Made by a program: the position numbers and the translations under genes
Assembly: GCF_044872765.1 (NCBI RefSeq)
Contig: NZ_CP085253.1
Coordinates: 2,356,001 to 2,420,000, forward strand
Length of the DNA: 64,000 nt
Reading direction: 5' to 3'
Source of the DNA: Micrococcus sp023147585
GTDB taxonomy: Bacteria > Actinomycetota > Actinomycetes > Actinomycetales > Micrococcaceae
Notes under the pieces: generated by a model
The model's database searches: none
The model's input: the letters and a program-made list of their open reading frames with translations, nothing else
What the model was told of the DNA's origin: nothing
Shown here: piece by piece, positions 8,319-17,457 of the stretch
Numbering within the stretch: the stretch's first letter is position 1
Layout of the letters: the number at the start of each line of letters is the position of its first letter

Positions 8319-9448
8319 TCCGCGAGGCCGCGACGACCACTCCGGCCCCGCTGACGCTCTGGGTGGTGCCGGTCGCCGACCTCGGCGGCGTGGCCCGGCA
8401 CGTCCTCGACGTCGCACGCGTCGGCCTGCCCGGCCTGCGTCTGGGGGTGCTCTGCCCCGAGGGGCCGCTCGCCGAGCGCCTGCGCGAGCAGGGCGCGGCG
8501 GTGTTCACGGGGGACGTCGGGCCCGACGCCGGCCTGGCCGCCTCGGTGCGCACGCTCCGCACGGCGGTGCGCACCCTGCGCCCGGCCGCGGTCCACACGC
8601 ACCTGGCCTACGCCGACCTCGCGGCCTTCACGGCGCTGGGCGCGGGGCGGGCCCTGCGGCGGGCCGGTGCGCCGGCGCTGCTCAGCACCGAGCACGGGAT
8701 CGCCCCGGACGACGGGCTGTACAACCGCGCCGCGGCGGCCCGGGTGAAGAACGCCGCGCACCGCGCCCGGCTGCGCGGCACGGACCTCGTGATCGCGGTG
8801 GCGCAGTCCACCGCGGACGTGCTGCGCCGCAAATGGGGCGCGGGGGCGCCCCTCACCGTGGTGCGCAACGGCGTGGACGGGCCCGCGGTGCGCGCCGCGG
8901 CCGCGGGGCAGCGGCGCGCACCGGGGGAGGGGTTGCGGATCCTCTCCCTGTCCCGGCTGGCCCCCGAGAAGAACCTCGACCGGCTGATCGCCGCACTGCC
9001 CGCCCTGCTGGAGCGCGACCCCGGGGCGCGGTTGACGTTGGCCGGCACCGGGCCGCTCGCGGCGGCGCTGCGTGCGCAGGCCGAGGACCTCGGCGTCGCG
9101 GATGCGGTCGACCTGCCCGGCTTCGTGGAGCCGTGGGGCACCATGGCCGAGCACGACGTGCTGGTGCAGCTCTCCTCTTGGGAGAACCTCAGCTACACCC
9201 TGCTCGACGCCGCGGCCGCCGGCCTGCCCGCCGTCGCCACGGATGTGGGCGGCAACGGAGAGATCCTGCCGCCTGAGCGCCTGGTCCACGAGACCACCCC
9301 GGCGGCCATCGCTGACGCCGTCGTGCGTGCCGCGGCCGACGGCCCGGGCGAGGTGCGCGTGGGCGACGTGGAGACCATGGCTCGGGCCACCGCCGAGGCG
9401 ACCCTCGAGGTGCTCGGGCGCCGGGCGGGGAAGGGCGGGCACCGATGA
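8315..9448 (+). CDS. Family 4 glycosyltransferase
   Basis: A 377-residue GT-B enzyme. The N-terminal half has the acceptor-side pattern DLGGVARHVLDVA; the C-terminal half has LSLSRLAPEKNLDRLI, LAGTGPL and the donor-site run SWENLSYTLLDAAAAGLPAVATDVGGNGE, diagnostic of GT4. Two GTG codons are possible starts (8309 and 8315). I chose 8315 because GGAG at 8303-8306 is then 8 nt away and the GTGA overlap with the preceding stop matches the rest of the operon. It probably adds one sugar to the lipid-linked repeat unit. Donor and acceptor are unknown. Confidence 0.82.
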   Translation: MIREAATTTPAPLTLWVVPVADLGGVARHVLDVARVGLPGLRLGVLCPEGPLAERLREQGAAVFTGDVGPDAGLAASVRTLRTAVRTLRPAAVHTHLAYADLAAFTALGAGRALRRAGAPALLSTEHGIAPDDGLYNRAAAARVKNAAHRARLRGTDLVIAVAQSTADVLRRKWGAGAPLTVVRNGVDGPAVRAAAAGQRRAPGEGLRILSLSRLAPEKNLDRLIAALPALLERDPGARLTLAGTGPLAAALRAQAEDLGVADAVDLPGFVEPWGTMAEHDVLVQLSSWENLSYTLLDAAAAGLPAVATDVGGNGEILPPERLVHETTPAAIADAVVRAAADGPGEVRVGDVETMARATAEATLEVLGRRAGKGGHR

Positions 9449-10590
9449 CCGCGGCAAGCCCGAACGAGCCGGGATCGGCGTCGGTGGCCCCGGCCGAGAA
9501 GCGCGTCCCAGGACCCCGGTTCCGCGAGCTGGACGGTCTCCGGGGGATCGCGGCGCTCGCGGTCGTGTTCTCGCACTTCGGCGGGACGCACAATTTCCAC
9601 TACCGCGACGATCCCCCGGCTTTTCATGACTTCGTCTGGGGTGGCACGGGGGTCCAGCTGTTTTTTTTTATCAGCGGTTTCGTGATCCTCATGACCGCGC
9701 GCCGTGCCTCGCGTCCCAGCGATTTCGTCATCTCCCGAGTGGCGCGGCTGTACCCGCCGTACTGGCTCTCGCTTGCATTCGCCGTCGTGATCCTCGCCCT
9801 CGTTCAGGTGCCGGGGTACTCGCTGAGTCCGGGGCAGATCTTCGTCAATCTCACGATGGTCCAACGATGGTTGCTGGTCGACGATGTGGTCGACGTCTAC
9901 TGGACCCTGGCGGTCGAGATGCAGTTCTACGCACTTGTCTTGACCCTCCTCATCCTCAGCCGGTGTCGCCTGTCGGACCGTCTGGTCCTGTGGGCATGCC
10001 TGGGTTGGTCTGTGTTGTCCTGGACGGTGGTGGCTGTGACTTCACAGGCCGCGGCGCCACGCCCAGCGGGGGACCCCACGTGGGTCAAACTCGTCAACAA
10101 CATCACTGTTGCCGAGTATGCGCCCATGTTCGTCCTGGGCATGGTGGTGTTCCTGGCACGGGAGACGGGTCGCCACCGACGAGCGGTGGCCGCAGCCTAT
10201 GCATCGGCTGTCGTGAGCCCCTTCGTCTTGCGCGACATGACCCTTGGTCTCTGGGTGCTGGCAGCGGCGACCCTGTTCACTGCTGTGGCCCTCCGACGAA
10301 GGACGTGGCTCCTCACAACGCCGCCCTTCCAGTTCTACGGCCGGATCAGCTACTCCCTGTACATCATCCACGTCATTCCCGGTTATCTGGTCATCCATGC
10401 TCTATGGCCATACGTAGGCCGGAACATGGCCATGCTCGTGGCCTTGGCCGTGGTCTCCGTACTCGCCTGGGCCCTGCAGAGGTACGGCGAGGAGCACCTC
10501 GGCCGCGCGGCCAAGCGGGGGCTGACCCGCGTCCGCTCCATCATGGACGCGCGGACCGGACATCCCCGATCCCGGGAGCCGGCCCGATGA
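9445..10590 (+). CDS. Acyltransferase family 3 membrane O-acyltransferase (OafA-like)
   Basis: A 381-residue polytopic membrane protein of the acyltransferase-3 family, which transfers acetyl or similar groups from the cytoplasm to extracellular glycans. It opens with RELDGLRGIAALAVVFSHFGG, whose Arg and His are the expected conserved residues, then GVQLFFFISGFVI and RVARLYPPYW. Near the C-terminus RISYSLYIIHV closes the domain. It likely O-acylates the polysaccharide made here. A run of nine T at 9661-9669 encodes FFF and is exceptional for this genome. The gene is visibly less GC-rich than its neighbours, which suggests separate acquisition. Start and stop both overlap neighbours (ATGA). 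Confidence 0.9.
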   Translation: MTAASPNEPGSASVAPAEKRVPGPRFRELDGLRGIAALAVVFSHFGGTHNFHYRDDPPAFHDFVWGGTGVQLFFFISGFVILMTARRASRPSDFVISRVARLYPPYWLSLAFAVVILALVQVPGYSLSPGQIFVNLTMVQRWLLVDDVVDVYWTLAVEMQFYALVLTLLILSRCRLSDRLVLWACLGWSVLSWTVVAVTSQAAAPRPAGDPTWVKLVNNITVAEYAPMFVLGMVVFLARETGRHRRAVAAAYASAVVSPFVLRDMTLGLWVLAAATLFTAVALRRRTWLLTTPPFQFYGRISYSLYIIHVIPGYLVIHALWPYVGRNMAMLVALAVVSVLAWALQRYGEEHLGRAAKRGLTRVRSIMDARTGHPRSREPAR

Positions 10591-11624
10591 ACGGACGCAT
10601 CTGGATCCTGGCGAACCAGGGTGAGGTGGGCGGCGGCGAGGTGATGCTGCACCACCTCGCCACGGCCCTGCGCGAGATCGGGCGGGACGTGGGCGTCGTG
10701 GCCCCGGCGCACCCGGCCGAGACCGCCGATCGCCTGGCCGCGGACGGCTTCGACGTGGTCCGACTGGGTGGGCCCGGACGCCTGGGGTATCTGCGCGCTC
10801 TCCGCGCCTGGGACCGTGGCCGAGGCGGGGACGACGTCGCGTGGTGCAACGGGCTGCTGCCGGCGACGGCGCTGGCCGGTCGGCCGCGCCGGATCGTGCA
10901 CCTGCACCAGGTGCCCGAGAAGCCGCTTCTGCGCGTGTTCTCCGCCCTGGCGCGTCCCGGTGCGCTCGCGGTCCTCGTGCCCTCCCGATTCGCGGCGGAC
11001 CGCATCCGCGGGGCCCGCGTGCTCCACAACTGGGTTCCGGCCCCGACGACGCCGCAGACACGGCGGGCCCGCGGTGCCGATGAGCCGGCGACCGTGGGCT
11101 TCCTTGGCCGCCTGTCCGAGGACAAGGGCATCCTCACCCTGCTGGAGGCCGCCGCGCTGCTGCGGAGGACCGACCCGGGTGCTTTCGTGTTCCGCATCGC
11201 GGGGGAGAGCCGGTTCGTGGCGGAGGACGAGGCCGAGCGACTCACCACCGCCCTGACGGCAGCCGGTGAGGACGTCCAGGTGCTCGGCTGGCAGGACACG
11301 GGCGAGTTCCTGACCACCGTGGGCGTGCTGGCCGTGCCATCACATGCGGCGGAGTCCTTCGGCCTCGTGGCGGCCGAGGCGATGGCCGCGGGCGTTCCGG
11401 TGGTGGCCTCCGATGCGGGGGCCGTTCCCGAGGTGGTCGGCAGCGATCACCCCTTCGTTGTTCCGCAGCGGGACGCTGCCGCGCTCGCGGACTGCCTGCG
11501 GGCGGTACGAGCGGTCGATCTGGGCGCGGTGGCCCACTCCCAGCGGAACCGCTGGGAGTCGCTGTTCTCTCCCGAGGCCGGCCGTGCCGCCGTCGCCGAG
11601 CTCCTGGATGACCTGTCCCTATGA
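10587..11624 (+). CDS. Family 4 glycosyltransferase
   Basis: A 345-residue GT-B enzyme. The start is the ATGA overlap with the acyltransferase stop. N-terminal WILANQGEVGGGEVMLHHLA contains the glycine loop of GT4 proteins. The C-terminal half shows VGFLGRLSEDKGI, then SHAAESFGLVAAEAMAAGVPVVASDAG, the EX7E donor-binding block. No membrane segment is evident, so it should work at the inner face of the membrane on lipid-linked intermediates. Sugar specificity cannot be assigned. Confidence 0.85.
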   Translation: MNGRIWILANQGEVGGGEVMLHHLATALREIGRDVGVVAPAHPAETADRLAADGFDVVRLGGPGRLGYLRALRAWDRGRGGDDVAWCNGLLPATALAGRPRRIVHLHQVPEKPLLRVFSALARPGALAVLVPSRFAADRIRGARVLHNWVPAPTTPQTRRARGADEPATVGFLGRLSEDKGILTLLEAAALLRRTDPGAFVFRIAGESRFVAEDEAERLTTALTAAGEDVQVLGWQDTGEFLTTVGVLAVPSHAAESFGLVAAEAMAAGVPVVASDAGAVPEVVGSDHPFVVPQRDAAALADCLRAVRAVDLGAVAHSQRNRWESLFSPEAGRAAVAELLDDLSL

Positions 11625-11640
11625 TCCCCGCGGAGGACTC

Positions 11641-12603
11641 ATGACCGAGACGCCCCTGACCCCCGAGGCCAGCGTGATCGTCCCCAGCCGGGGCGGCGCC
11701 CAGCGGCTGCCGCGCCTGATCGGCGCCCTCGCCGCGCAGGAGGACGCCCCGCCGTTCGAGGTCCACGTGGTCGTGGACGGGGATGTGGACGGGTCGGAAG
11801 GGGTGCTCGCGCAGTTGGCCGCAGAGCATCCGGAGCTGGACCTGAGCTGGACCGTCTTCCGGGAGAACCGCGGACGGGTCGCCGCGCTCAACGCAGGTGC
11901 CGACGCGACGTCCGGCCGCATCCTCATCCGCGCCGACGACGATCTCGAGCCCGGGCCCCATTACATCCGGGATCACGTGGCCGCGCACGACGACGTGCGG
12001 CGCGGCGTGATCGGATTGACGGCCAATGTCCTCCCGGACTCGGCCTATCAGCGCGTCTACGGAGATGCCCAGGACGAAGCGCACCGTCGTCACGCCTACG
12101 CCCTTCCGGCAGAGCAGCAGTGGCGGCACTGGGCCGGCAACGTGTCCGTCCCCCGCGCCCTCCACGAGGAGCTCGGCGGCTACGACCCGGACTACCGCCG
12201 CTATGGCTGGGAGGACGTGGACTTCGGCTACCGCCTCCACGTCGCCGGGTATCCGGTGGAGATCCGGCCGGAGTTGGAGACCCGTCACCACGCGGCAGCG
12301 GTCACCACCTACACCAAGGCGCGCCGGGCTCTGCATTCCGGGTCCGCCCGGCAGATCTTCATCGCCAAGCACGGGGCGGACGCACTCGGCGGGGACCGCG
12401 CCCCGGGCGGGCCGTGGGGCGCCGCCGTGCGGGCGGTGGCTGCTCTGAGCACGGAGCGCACGATCCAGTACGGCTCCGCCGTCGTCGAGCGTGCCGCTGT
12501 CGTGTTGCCAGCCCTGGTCGCACGAAAACTGATCGCCTTGCAGGTCGAAGCCGCCGCGGAGACCGGACGCACCCGGCCGGGACGTGCCCGCCGACAGTTC
12601 TGA
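11641..12603 (+). CDS. Family 2 glycosyltransferase
   Basis: A 320-residue GT-A enzyme with ASVIVPSRGGAQRL at the N-terminus, VVDGDVDGS, the metal-binding IRADDDLEPG near residue 100, and WAGNVSVPRALHEELGGYD followed by GWEDVDFGYRL, which forms the catalytic-base region of GT2. It begins 16 nt after the previous stop, with GGAGGA just upstream, one of the few non-overlapping junctions in this operon. Function in repeat-unit assembly is inferred from context. Confidence 0.85.
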   Translation: MTETPLTPEASVIVPSRGGAQRLPRLIGALAAQEDAPPFEVHVVVDGDVDGSEGVLAQLAAEHPELDLSWTVFRENRGRVAALNAGADATSGRILIRADDDLEPGPHYIRDHVAAHDDVRRGVIGLTANVLPDSAYQRVYGDAQDEAHRRHAYALPAEQQWRHWAGNVSVPRALHEELGGYDPDYRRYGWEDVDFGYRLHVAGYPVEIRPELETRHHAAAVTTYTKARRALHSGSARQIFIAKHGADALGGDRAPGGPWGAAVRAVAALSTERTIQYGSAVVERAAVVLPALVARKLIALQVEAAAETGRTRPGRARRQF

Positions 12604-12613
12604 GGGGAGCACC

Positions 12614-13747
12614 ATGATCGACATGACACGCGGCCGGATCGCCATCGCCCACGACTACCTCACCCAGAAGGGCGGGGCGGAACGGGTGGTGCTCGCCCTG
12701 CATCGGCTGTGGCCGGACGCGCCCATCTACACGACGTTCTACGACGCCGAAGGCACGTTCCCCGAATTCAAGGACGCGCACATCATCACCTCACCCCTCA
12801 ACCGGGTGGGGCTGCTGCGAAAGGACCCGCGGCGGGCACTGCCGCTGCTGCCCCTGGCCTCCTCACTGATGCACGTGAAGGAGCCGATCGCCGTCGTCTC
12901 GACCTCCGGCTGGGCGCATGGATTCCGTTACGACGGCGCCACGCTCGTCTACTGCCACACGCCAGCACGCTGGGTGTATCTAATGGACGACTACCTGGGC
13001 GAGGGAGGTCGGAACAGCATCAAGGGCCGGATCGCCCGCGTGCTGCGCCCGGGTCTGCGCAGGTGGGACCGCGCGGCCGTCCGGCGCCGATCGCGCTATG
13101 TGGCCAACTCCACGGTGGTGAAGGAGCGGATCGAAGACGTCTACGGGCTCGACGGCGTGGACCTGGTGTTCCCGCCGCACTCCGTGAGCACGGAGGGCCC
13201 GCAGGAGCCGATCCCCGGAGCCGAGCGGCTGGCGGAGGACGGTTTCCTGCTCTCGGTCGCGCGGCTCATGCCGTACAAGCACGTGGACGTGGCGATCGAG
13301 GCCGCGGCCCGCGCGGGGCGGCCGCTCGTGGTGATCGGCAAGGGCCCAGAGGAGGCCCGGTTGCGGGCGATGGCGGGGGAGGACGTGGTGTTCGGCCAGG
13401 ACCTCACCGACGCGCAGCTGCGCTGGGCGTACGCACACGCGACAGCACTGATCGCTGCGAGCCACGAGGACTTCGGCATCACGCCGCTCGAGGCGAGCGC
13501 GTGGGGCGTGCCCACCGTGGCGCTGCGCGCCGGCGGCTACCTGGACACCATCGTGGACGGCGTCAACGGGGTGTTCGTGGACGCGCCCACCGTGGCGGAC
13601 GTGACGGACGGCGTCCGGCGGGCCCTGGCAAGGGTCTGGGATCGGGCAGCGATGCAGGCGCATGCCGTGCGGTTCTCGGAGGACGAGTTCGCCCGGCAGA
13701 TCCGCGCCCTGGTGACGGAATTGCCGGTGGACCCGGCCGCCAAATGA
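12614..13747 (+). CDS. Family 4 glycosyltransferase, mannosyltransferase-like
   Basis: A 377-residue GT-B protein beginning IAIAHDYLTQKGGAERVV, a signature of WbaZ/WbdB-like mannosyl- and related transferases. It continues with YCHTPARWVY and, in the donor half, LSVARLMPYKHVDVAIEA, VVIGKGPEE and HEDFGITPLEASAWGVPTVAL. The ATG at 12614 has a strong GAGGGGAG site at 12602-12609, so the in-frame GTG at 12584 is rejected. Its stop overlaps the following ATG. The mannosyl assignment rests on family resemblance only. Confidence 0.83.
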   Translation: MIDMTRGRIAIAHDYLTQKGGAERVVLALHRLWPDAPIYTTFYDAEGTFPEFKDAHIITSPLNRVGLLRKDPRRALPLLPLASSLMHVKEPIAVVSTSGWAHGFRYDGATLVYCHTPARWVYLMDDYLGEGGRNSIKGRIARVLRPGLRRWDRAAVRRRSRYVANSTVVKERIEDVYGLDGVDLVFPPHSVSTEGPQEPIPGAERLAEDGFLLSVARLMPYKHVDVAIEAAARAGRPLVVIGKGPEEARLRAMAGEDVVFGQDLTDAQLRWAYAHATALIAASHEDFGITPLEASAWGVPTVALRAGGYLDTIVDGVNGVFVDAPTVADVTDGVRRALARVWDRAAMQAHAVRFSEDEFARQIRALVTELPVDPAAK

Positions 13748-14913
13748 GGTGGGAGGGACCAGTCGATGAGGAACAGGAGAGGGACTTGCGCATCGCGGTG
13801 ACATATCCCGGGGACCCCACTGATCCCCGGGTCTGGTCAGGCACGCCGGCAGGGCTCATACGGGGCCTGAGGACGGCGGGAGTCGACGTCATCCCGGTCG
13901 ATGTGACGCCTCCTCAGCACCTCGCGTCGGTCTGGACCCGTGTCGTGTCCGGGCGAGTCCGTCCCTCCGCACACCACCTCCTCACGGTCACCCGTCGAAG
14001 CGCGTCCTACGCCGCTCTCATCAGTGCAACCGCTGCGCGGCGCGTCCCTCGTGACGTTGATGCCGTCTTGCAGATCGGCACGGGATACCGAGTGCCGGGC
14101 CGGGTGACCGCGACCTTCGAGGACATGACGGTGGCCCAGGCACTCCGCCACGCCTGGGGTGAACTGGCAGAACTGCCCCCGTCTGTTGCGGACGGGCGGA
14201 GGCGACTTCAAGCATCGGTCTATCGAGCGGCAGACGTGTGCTTCCTGGCCACCTCTTGGGCCGCGTCCTCGGTGGTCGAGGACTACACCGTCCCCCCAGA
14301 GAAGATCGGCCTCACCGGTCTGGGAGTGAATCGACGGGGTGAACCCGCGTGCGACAAGGACTGGACCCACCCCCGCTTCCTTTTCGTCGGCAATGACTGG
14401 CATCGCAAGAACGGCGACGCCGTGCTGCAGTCCTTCGGGGAACTGCACGAGCAACGGCCCGATGCGCGCCTGGATCTGGTCGGTGGTGGTGTCCCGTCCA
14501 CTGTGCACGACCTCCCCGGTGTGGTTCACCACGGTGCTCTTCCCATGGGCGATCCGCAGGCACAGCGTCGTCTGGCCGGGCTCTTCGCGCAGGCGACCTG
14601 CCTGGTGGTGCCCAGCCGTCTGGAACCGGCCGGCATTGTCTACGCAGAGGCCGGGAGCATGGGGATCCCCTCGATCGGGACGACTGTCGGCGGGGCGGCC
14701 GACATGATCGGCGACGGCGGACTCGTGGTGGACCCGACCGACCTCGACGCGCTGACGCAGGCCATGGTCCGTCTGGCCGACCATGCCATGGCGCAGGAGG
14801 CCGGCGCGAGAGCCCGCCGACACGCGGAAGGCCTCACATGGGAGGCCGTCGGCCTCAGGGTCGCGGAACGGCTCTGGAGGGCTGTCACCGACACTCGGGA
14901 AGCGCCTGAATGA
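13744..14913 (+). CDS. Family 4 glycosyltransferase, last gene of the operon
   Basis: A 389-residue GT4-type protein. The donor domain carries RFLFVGNDWHRKNGDAVL, DLVGGG, VVPSRLEPAGIVYAEAGSMG and GTTVGGAADMI. The most upstream start, ATG at 13744, overlaps the previous stop (ATGA). The first 15 or so residues are acidic and not family-like, so a start nearer 13786 (LRIAVTYPG) is possible. Base composition is less GC-rich than that of the preceding genes. Its last 29 bases overlap the 3' end of the convergent membrane glycosyltransferase gene, so no room is left for a separate terminator. Confidence 0.78.
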   Translation: MRWEGPVDEEQERDLRIAVTYPGDPTDPRVWSGTPAGLIRGLRTAGVDVIPVDVTPPQHLASVWTRVVSGRVRPSAHHLLTVTRRSASYAALISATAARRVPRDVDAVLQIGTGYRVPGRVTATFEDMTVAQALRHAWGELAELPPSVADGRRRLQASVYRAADVCFLATSWAASSVVEDYTVPPEKIGLTGLGVNRRGEPACDKDWTHPRFLFVGNDWHRKNGDAVLQSFGELHEQRPDARLDLVGGGVPSTVHDLPGVVHHGALPMGDPQAQRRLAGLFAQATCLVVPSRLEPAGIVYAEAGSMGIPSIGTTVGGAADMIGDGGLVVDPTDLDALTQAMVRLADHAMAQEAGARARRHAEGLTWEAVGLRVAERLWRAVTDTREAPE

Positions 14914-16483
14914 CGACCTGGTCTGTGCCGCCGATGATGTACTTCGGGTATTCAAGTACCTCCACATGACCGTTCTCGACGGCGGGGGTGCCTTGGGAGA
15001 CGATGACACACTGACGCGAGTCGGCGAACTGGCCGGCCCAGGACCCGACGACTTCCGGGCGTGCCTCGCTCTCCCCCACGGAGCTGTCCGAGTGGTAGCC
15101 GACCCACGCGAAGCCGGCGTCTACATCCTGTGCGTCCACTCCGCGGGACACCAGTTCCTCAGCTGTGCGCCAGACTGCGCCCGTGCTGGCCCAGGTGTGT
15201 GCGGTGATCAGGGAGGTCACCAGCAACAGGATCGCACCAGCAGCGGCCGCGAGGAACGACCTGGTGGCGTTCAACCGGATCCCCATGAGCGCGAGGATGG
15301 CGACGGGGGCGATGAGCGGGAAGAAGTACCGCTCGAACATGGCCTGCCCGGAGAGGGTCTGCAGAAAGGTGCCTGCCCCGTACAGCCCTAGGAACGCTGT
15401 GAGCACGGCGGGGACGACCGTCCAACGGGAGGGCCTGGGTAGGCGCGCGCCGGGGGTCCAGGACAAACGCGTGGCCAGGCACACGAGTCCGACAATGGAC
15501 ACGAGGGCGGCAGCCCACACCAGGGGGGACGGGACCGTCGACCTGGTCCCATGCAGCATGCCAATATAGGCGCCCTCGGGTGCTAGGTAGTTGCCAAGCA
15601 GCATTCCGGGCCCGAGAACGGCCAGTAGTCCCAGGCCGACCGCGGCAGCGGCCCCGGATGAGGCCCATCCCAGGGGTCCGTGCGGACGCCTCGCCGCCAG
15701 CGCCAGGGCGGGGGCGCACACGAATAGCAAGGACATCACGGCCATCACAGTGGAGCGAACGGCGTAGGTGACGTTCAGTCCCACATGGGGTGGATCGTCC
15801 CCCGTAAGGGAACGGCGCCACAGTTCGAATATGACCAGGGAAGTCAAAGCGACCGCGCTGCCGATCACCACAATGAGTCGACGATCGCGGCGCATCAGCC
15901 ATGCCACCAGGGAGACGGCGGCGAGGGCTGCGAGTCCCTGCTCCCGCACCGTGACGCTCCACGCGCCCAAAAACAACGCGGCCAGCCAGTGCCAGGCCCG
16001 GCCGGATTCGACGAAACGGATGCCGAAGTACAGGGCTGCCACAATGCCCGCCATCATCGGCACGTCGGTCATGTAGGACGTGGAGAGAAGGATGAACCCC
16101 GGGGCAAGGCCGACCAGTGCTGTCGCGAGTGTGGCTGACGGTCGTGGCAGGACTCGTCGGGCTGTCGCGTATGAGAAAGCCAGCACGGCAGTCCCGCAAG
16201 CCATCACGAAGACGTGTTGCGCGACGATGCTCGAGCCGAGGGGGCCCAGGACAGCCATCATGCCGACCATGGAGGCTCGGTTGAATCCGATCAGATGGAG
16301 TGCGCCGGTCTCAGCGAGGTCCGCAGCGATGCGGGAATGTGCCCATGAGTCGTTGTGGGGGATCCACAGTGCGCCGGCGCGGGCGGCCAGCAGAGACGGG
16401 CCCACGAGCAGGACGAGCACGAGGGCGCCGACGATCGCGACGTCGACTCCCGGGTATCGGCGCCCGGCGGTCGTCGAGGTCAT
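14885..16483 (-). CDS. Multi-spanning GT-C-type glycosyltransferase (ArnT/PMT-like)
   Basis: A 532-residue integral membrane protein with about ten or more hydrophobic segments and a C-terminal soluble tail of about 90 residues. After the first membrane segment comes an extracytoplasmic loop with WIPHNDSWAHSRIA, where GT-C enzymes carry their catalytic acidic residue, and RYFFPLIAPVAIL appears in a late segment. The family uses polyprenyl-phosphate sugars to modify glycans or proteins outside the membrane. It overlaps the rmlA stop by 4 bp, forming a two-gene minus-strand operon. The gene is less GC-rich than typical for the window. Alternative: an uncharacterised DUF-type polytopic protein of EPS loci. 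Confidence 0.65.
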   Translation of the reverse strand: MTSTTAGRRYPGVDVAIVGALVLVLLVGPSLLAARAGALWIPHNDSWAHSRIAADLAETGALHLIGFNRASMVGMMAVLGPLGSSIVAQHVFVMACGTAVLAFSYATARRVLPRPSATLATALVGLAPGFILLSTSYMTDVPMMAGIVAALYFGIRFVESGRAWHWLAALFLGAWSVTVREQGLAALAAVSLVAWLMRRDRRLIVVIGSAVALTSLVIFELWRRSLTGDDPPHVGLNVTYAVRSTVMAVMSLLFVCAPALALAARRPHGPLGWASSGAAAAVGLGLLAVLGPGMLLGNYLAPEGAYIGMLHGTRSTVPSPLVWAAALVSIVGLVCLATRLSWTPGARLPRPSRWTVVPAVLTAFLGLYGAGTFLQTLSGQAMFERYFFPLIAPVAILALMGIRLNATRSFLAAAAGAILLLVTSLITAHTWASTGAVWRTAEELVSRGVDAQDVDAGFAWVGYHSDSSVGESEARPEVVGSWAGQFADSRQCVIVSQGTPAVENGHVEVLEYPKYIIGGTDQVVIQALPECR

Positions 16484-17349
16484 CGACCAGTCTCCAACAG
16501 GTCCAACAGGTACGCCCCGTACCCCGACTTCACGAGCGGCTCGGCGCGTCCGCGCAGCTCATCGTCCGAGAGCAGGCCCATCCGCCAGGCGACCTCCTCC
16601 GGCGCACCGACCTTCAGCCCCTGGCGGGACTCGACGGTGCGGATGAAGTTCGAGGCGTCGTTCAGGTCCTTGAACGTGCCGGTGTCCAGCCAGGCGGTGC
16701 CGCGGGGCAGGACCTCCACGTTGAGCCGCCCTCGCTCCAGGTAGGTGCGGTTCACGTCCGTGATCTCCAGCTCACCGCGGGCCGAGGGCTTCAGACCCCG
16801 GGCGATCTCCACAACATCGTTGTCGTAGAAGTACAGGCCTGGCACGGCGTAGTTCGACTTCGGCTGCGCGGGCTTCTCCTCAAGGGAGACGGCCTTGCCC
16901 TCGCCGTCGAACTCCACCACGCCGTAGGCCGTGGGGTCCGCCACCCAATAGCCGAACACCGTGGCACCGTCCACTGCGCTGTGGCGACGCAGCTGCTGGC
17001 CCATGCCCGGGCCATAGAAGATGTTGTCCCCGAGCACGAGGGCCACGTGGTCGTCGCCGATGTGCTCCTCGCCGAGGATGAACGCTTGGGCCAGGCCGTC
17101 GGGGGAGGGCTGCTGCACGTAGCTGAGCGAGACCCCGAACTGCGAGCCGTCCCCAAGCAGGCGCTGGAACTGTGCGGCGTCGTGCGGGGTGGTGATGATC
17201 AGGATGTCGCTGATGCCTGCCAAGATGAGCGTGGACAGCGGGTAGTAGATCATCGGCTTGTCATAGACGGGCACGAGCTGCTTGGAGATGCCGTGGGTGA
17301 TCGGGTGCAGGCGGGAGCCGGTTCCCCCGGCGAGGATGATGCCCTTCAT
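16480..17349 (-). CDS. rmlA: Glucose-1-phosphate thymidylyltransferase
   Basis: First step of dTDP-L-rhamnose synthesis: glucose-1-phosphate plus dTTP to dTDP-glucose. The 289-residue protein begins MKGIILAGGTGSRLHP, the nucleotide-binding loop, and has QLVPVYDKPMIYYPLS, VLGDNIFYG, EEKP and GTAWLDTGT, all conserved in RmlA. In-frame extension upstream to 17646 is rejected because residue 1 here is the family start and a TACCAT box lies 7 nt before it. rmlB and an rmlC-rmlD fusion are 4.6 kb away on the plus strand, completing the pathway. Confidence 0.96.
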   Translation of the reverse strand: MKGIILAGGTGSRLHPITHGISKQLVPVYDKPMIYYPLSTLILAGISDILIITTPHDAAQFQRLLGDGSQFGVSLSYVQQPSPDGLAQAFILGEEHIGDDHVALVLGDNIFYGPGMGQQLRRHSAVDGATVFGYWVADPTAYGVVEFDGEGKAVSLEEKPAQPKSNYAVPGLYFYDNDVVEIARGLKPSARGELEITDVNRTYLERGRLNVEVLPRGTAWLDTGTFKDLNDASNFIRTVESRQGLKVGAPEEVAWRMGLLSDDELRGRAEPLVKSGYGAYLLDLLETGR

Positions 17350-17356
17350 GGGTCCG

Positions 17357-17362
17357 ATGGTA
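17357..17362 (-). promoter_or_regulatory. Candidate -10 box for leaderless rmlA transcription
   Basis: On the minus strand TACCAT (TANNNT) ends 7 nt before the rmlA ATG, and no Shine-Dalgarno sequence precedes that codon. This spacing is what leaderless actinobacterial transcripts show. Confidence 0.5.
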
Positions 17363-17445
17363 TCGGCTGTGGCGGCGCCCACGGATGTGGGACTGCGGGG
17401 CGGCGGTTCCGGGTCATGTGCGCGGCAGTGGTCGAGGCAGATCTC

Positions 17446-17451
17446 TAGGAT
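17446..17451 (+). promoter_or_regulatory. Candidate -10 box for the broken acyltransferase gene
   Basis: TAGGAT lies 6 nt before the ATG at 17458, again a leaderless arrangement. It supports 17458 as the original start of the now interrupted gene. Confidence 0.45.
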
Positions 17452-17457
17452 CGTCGC

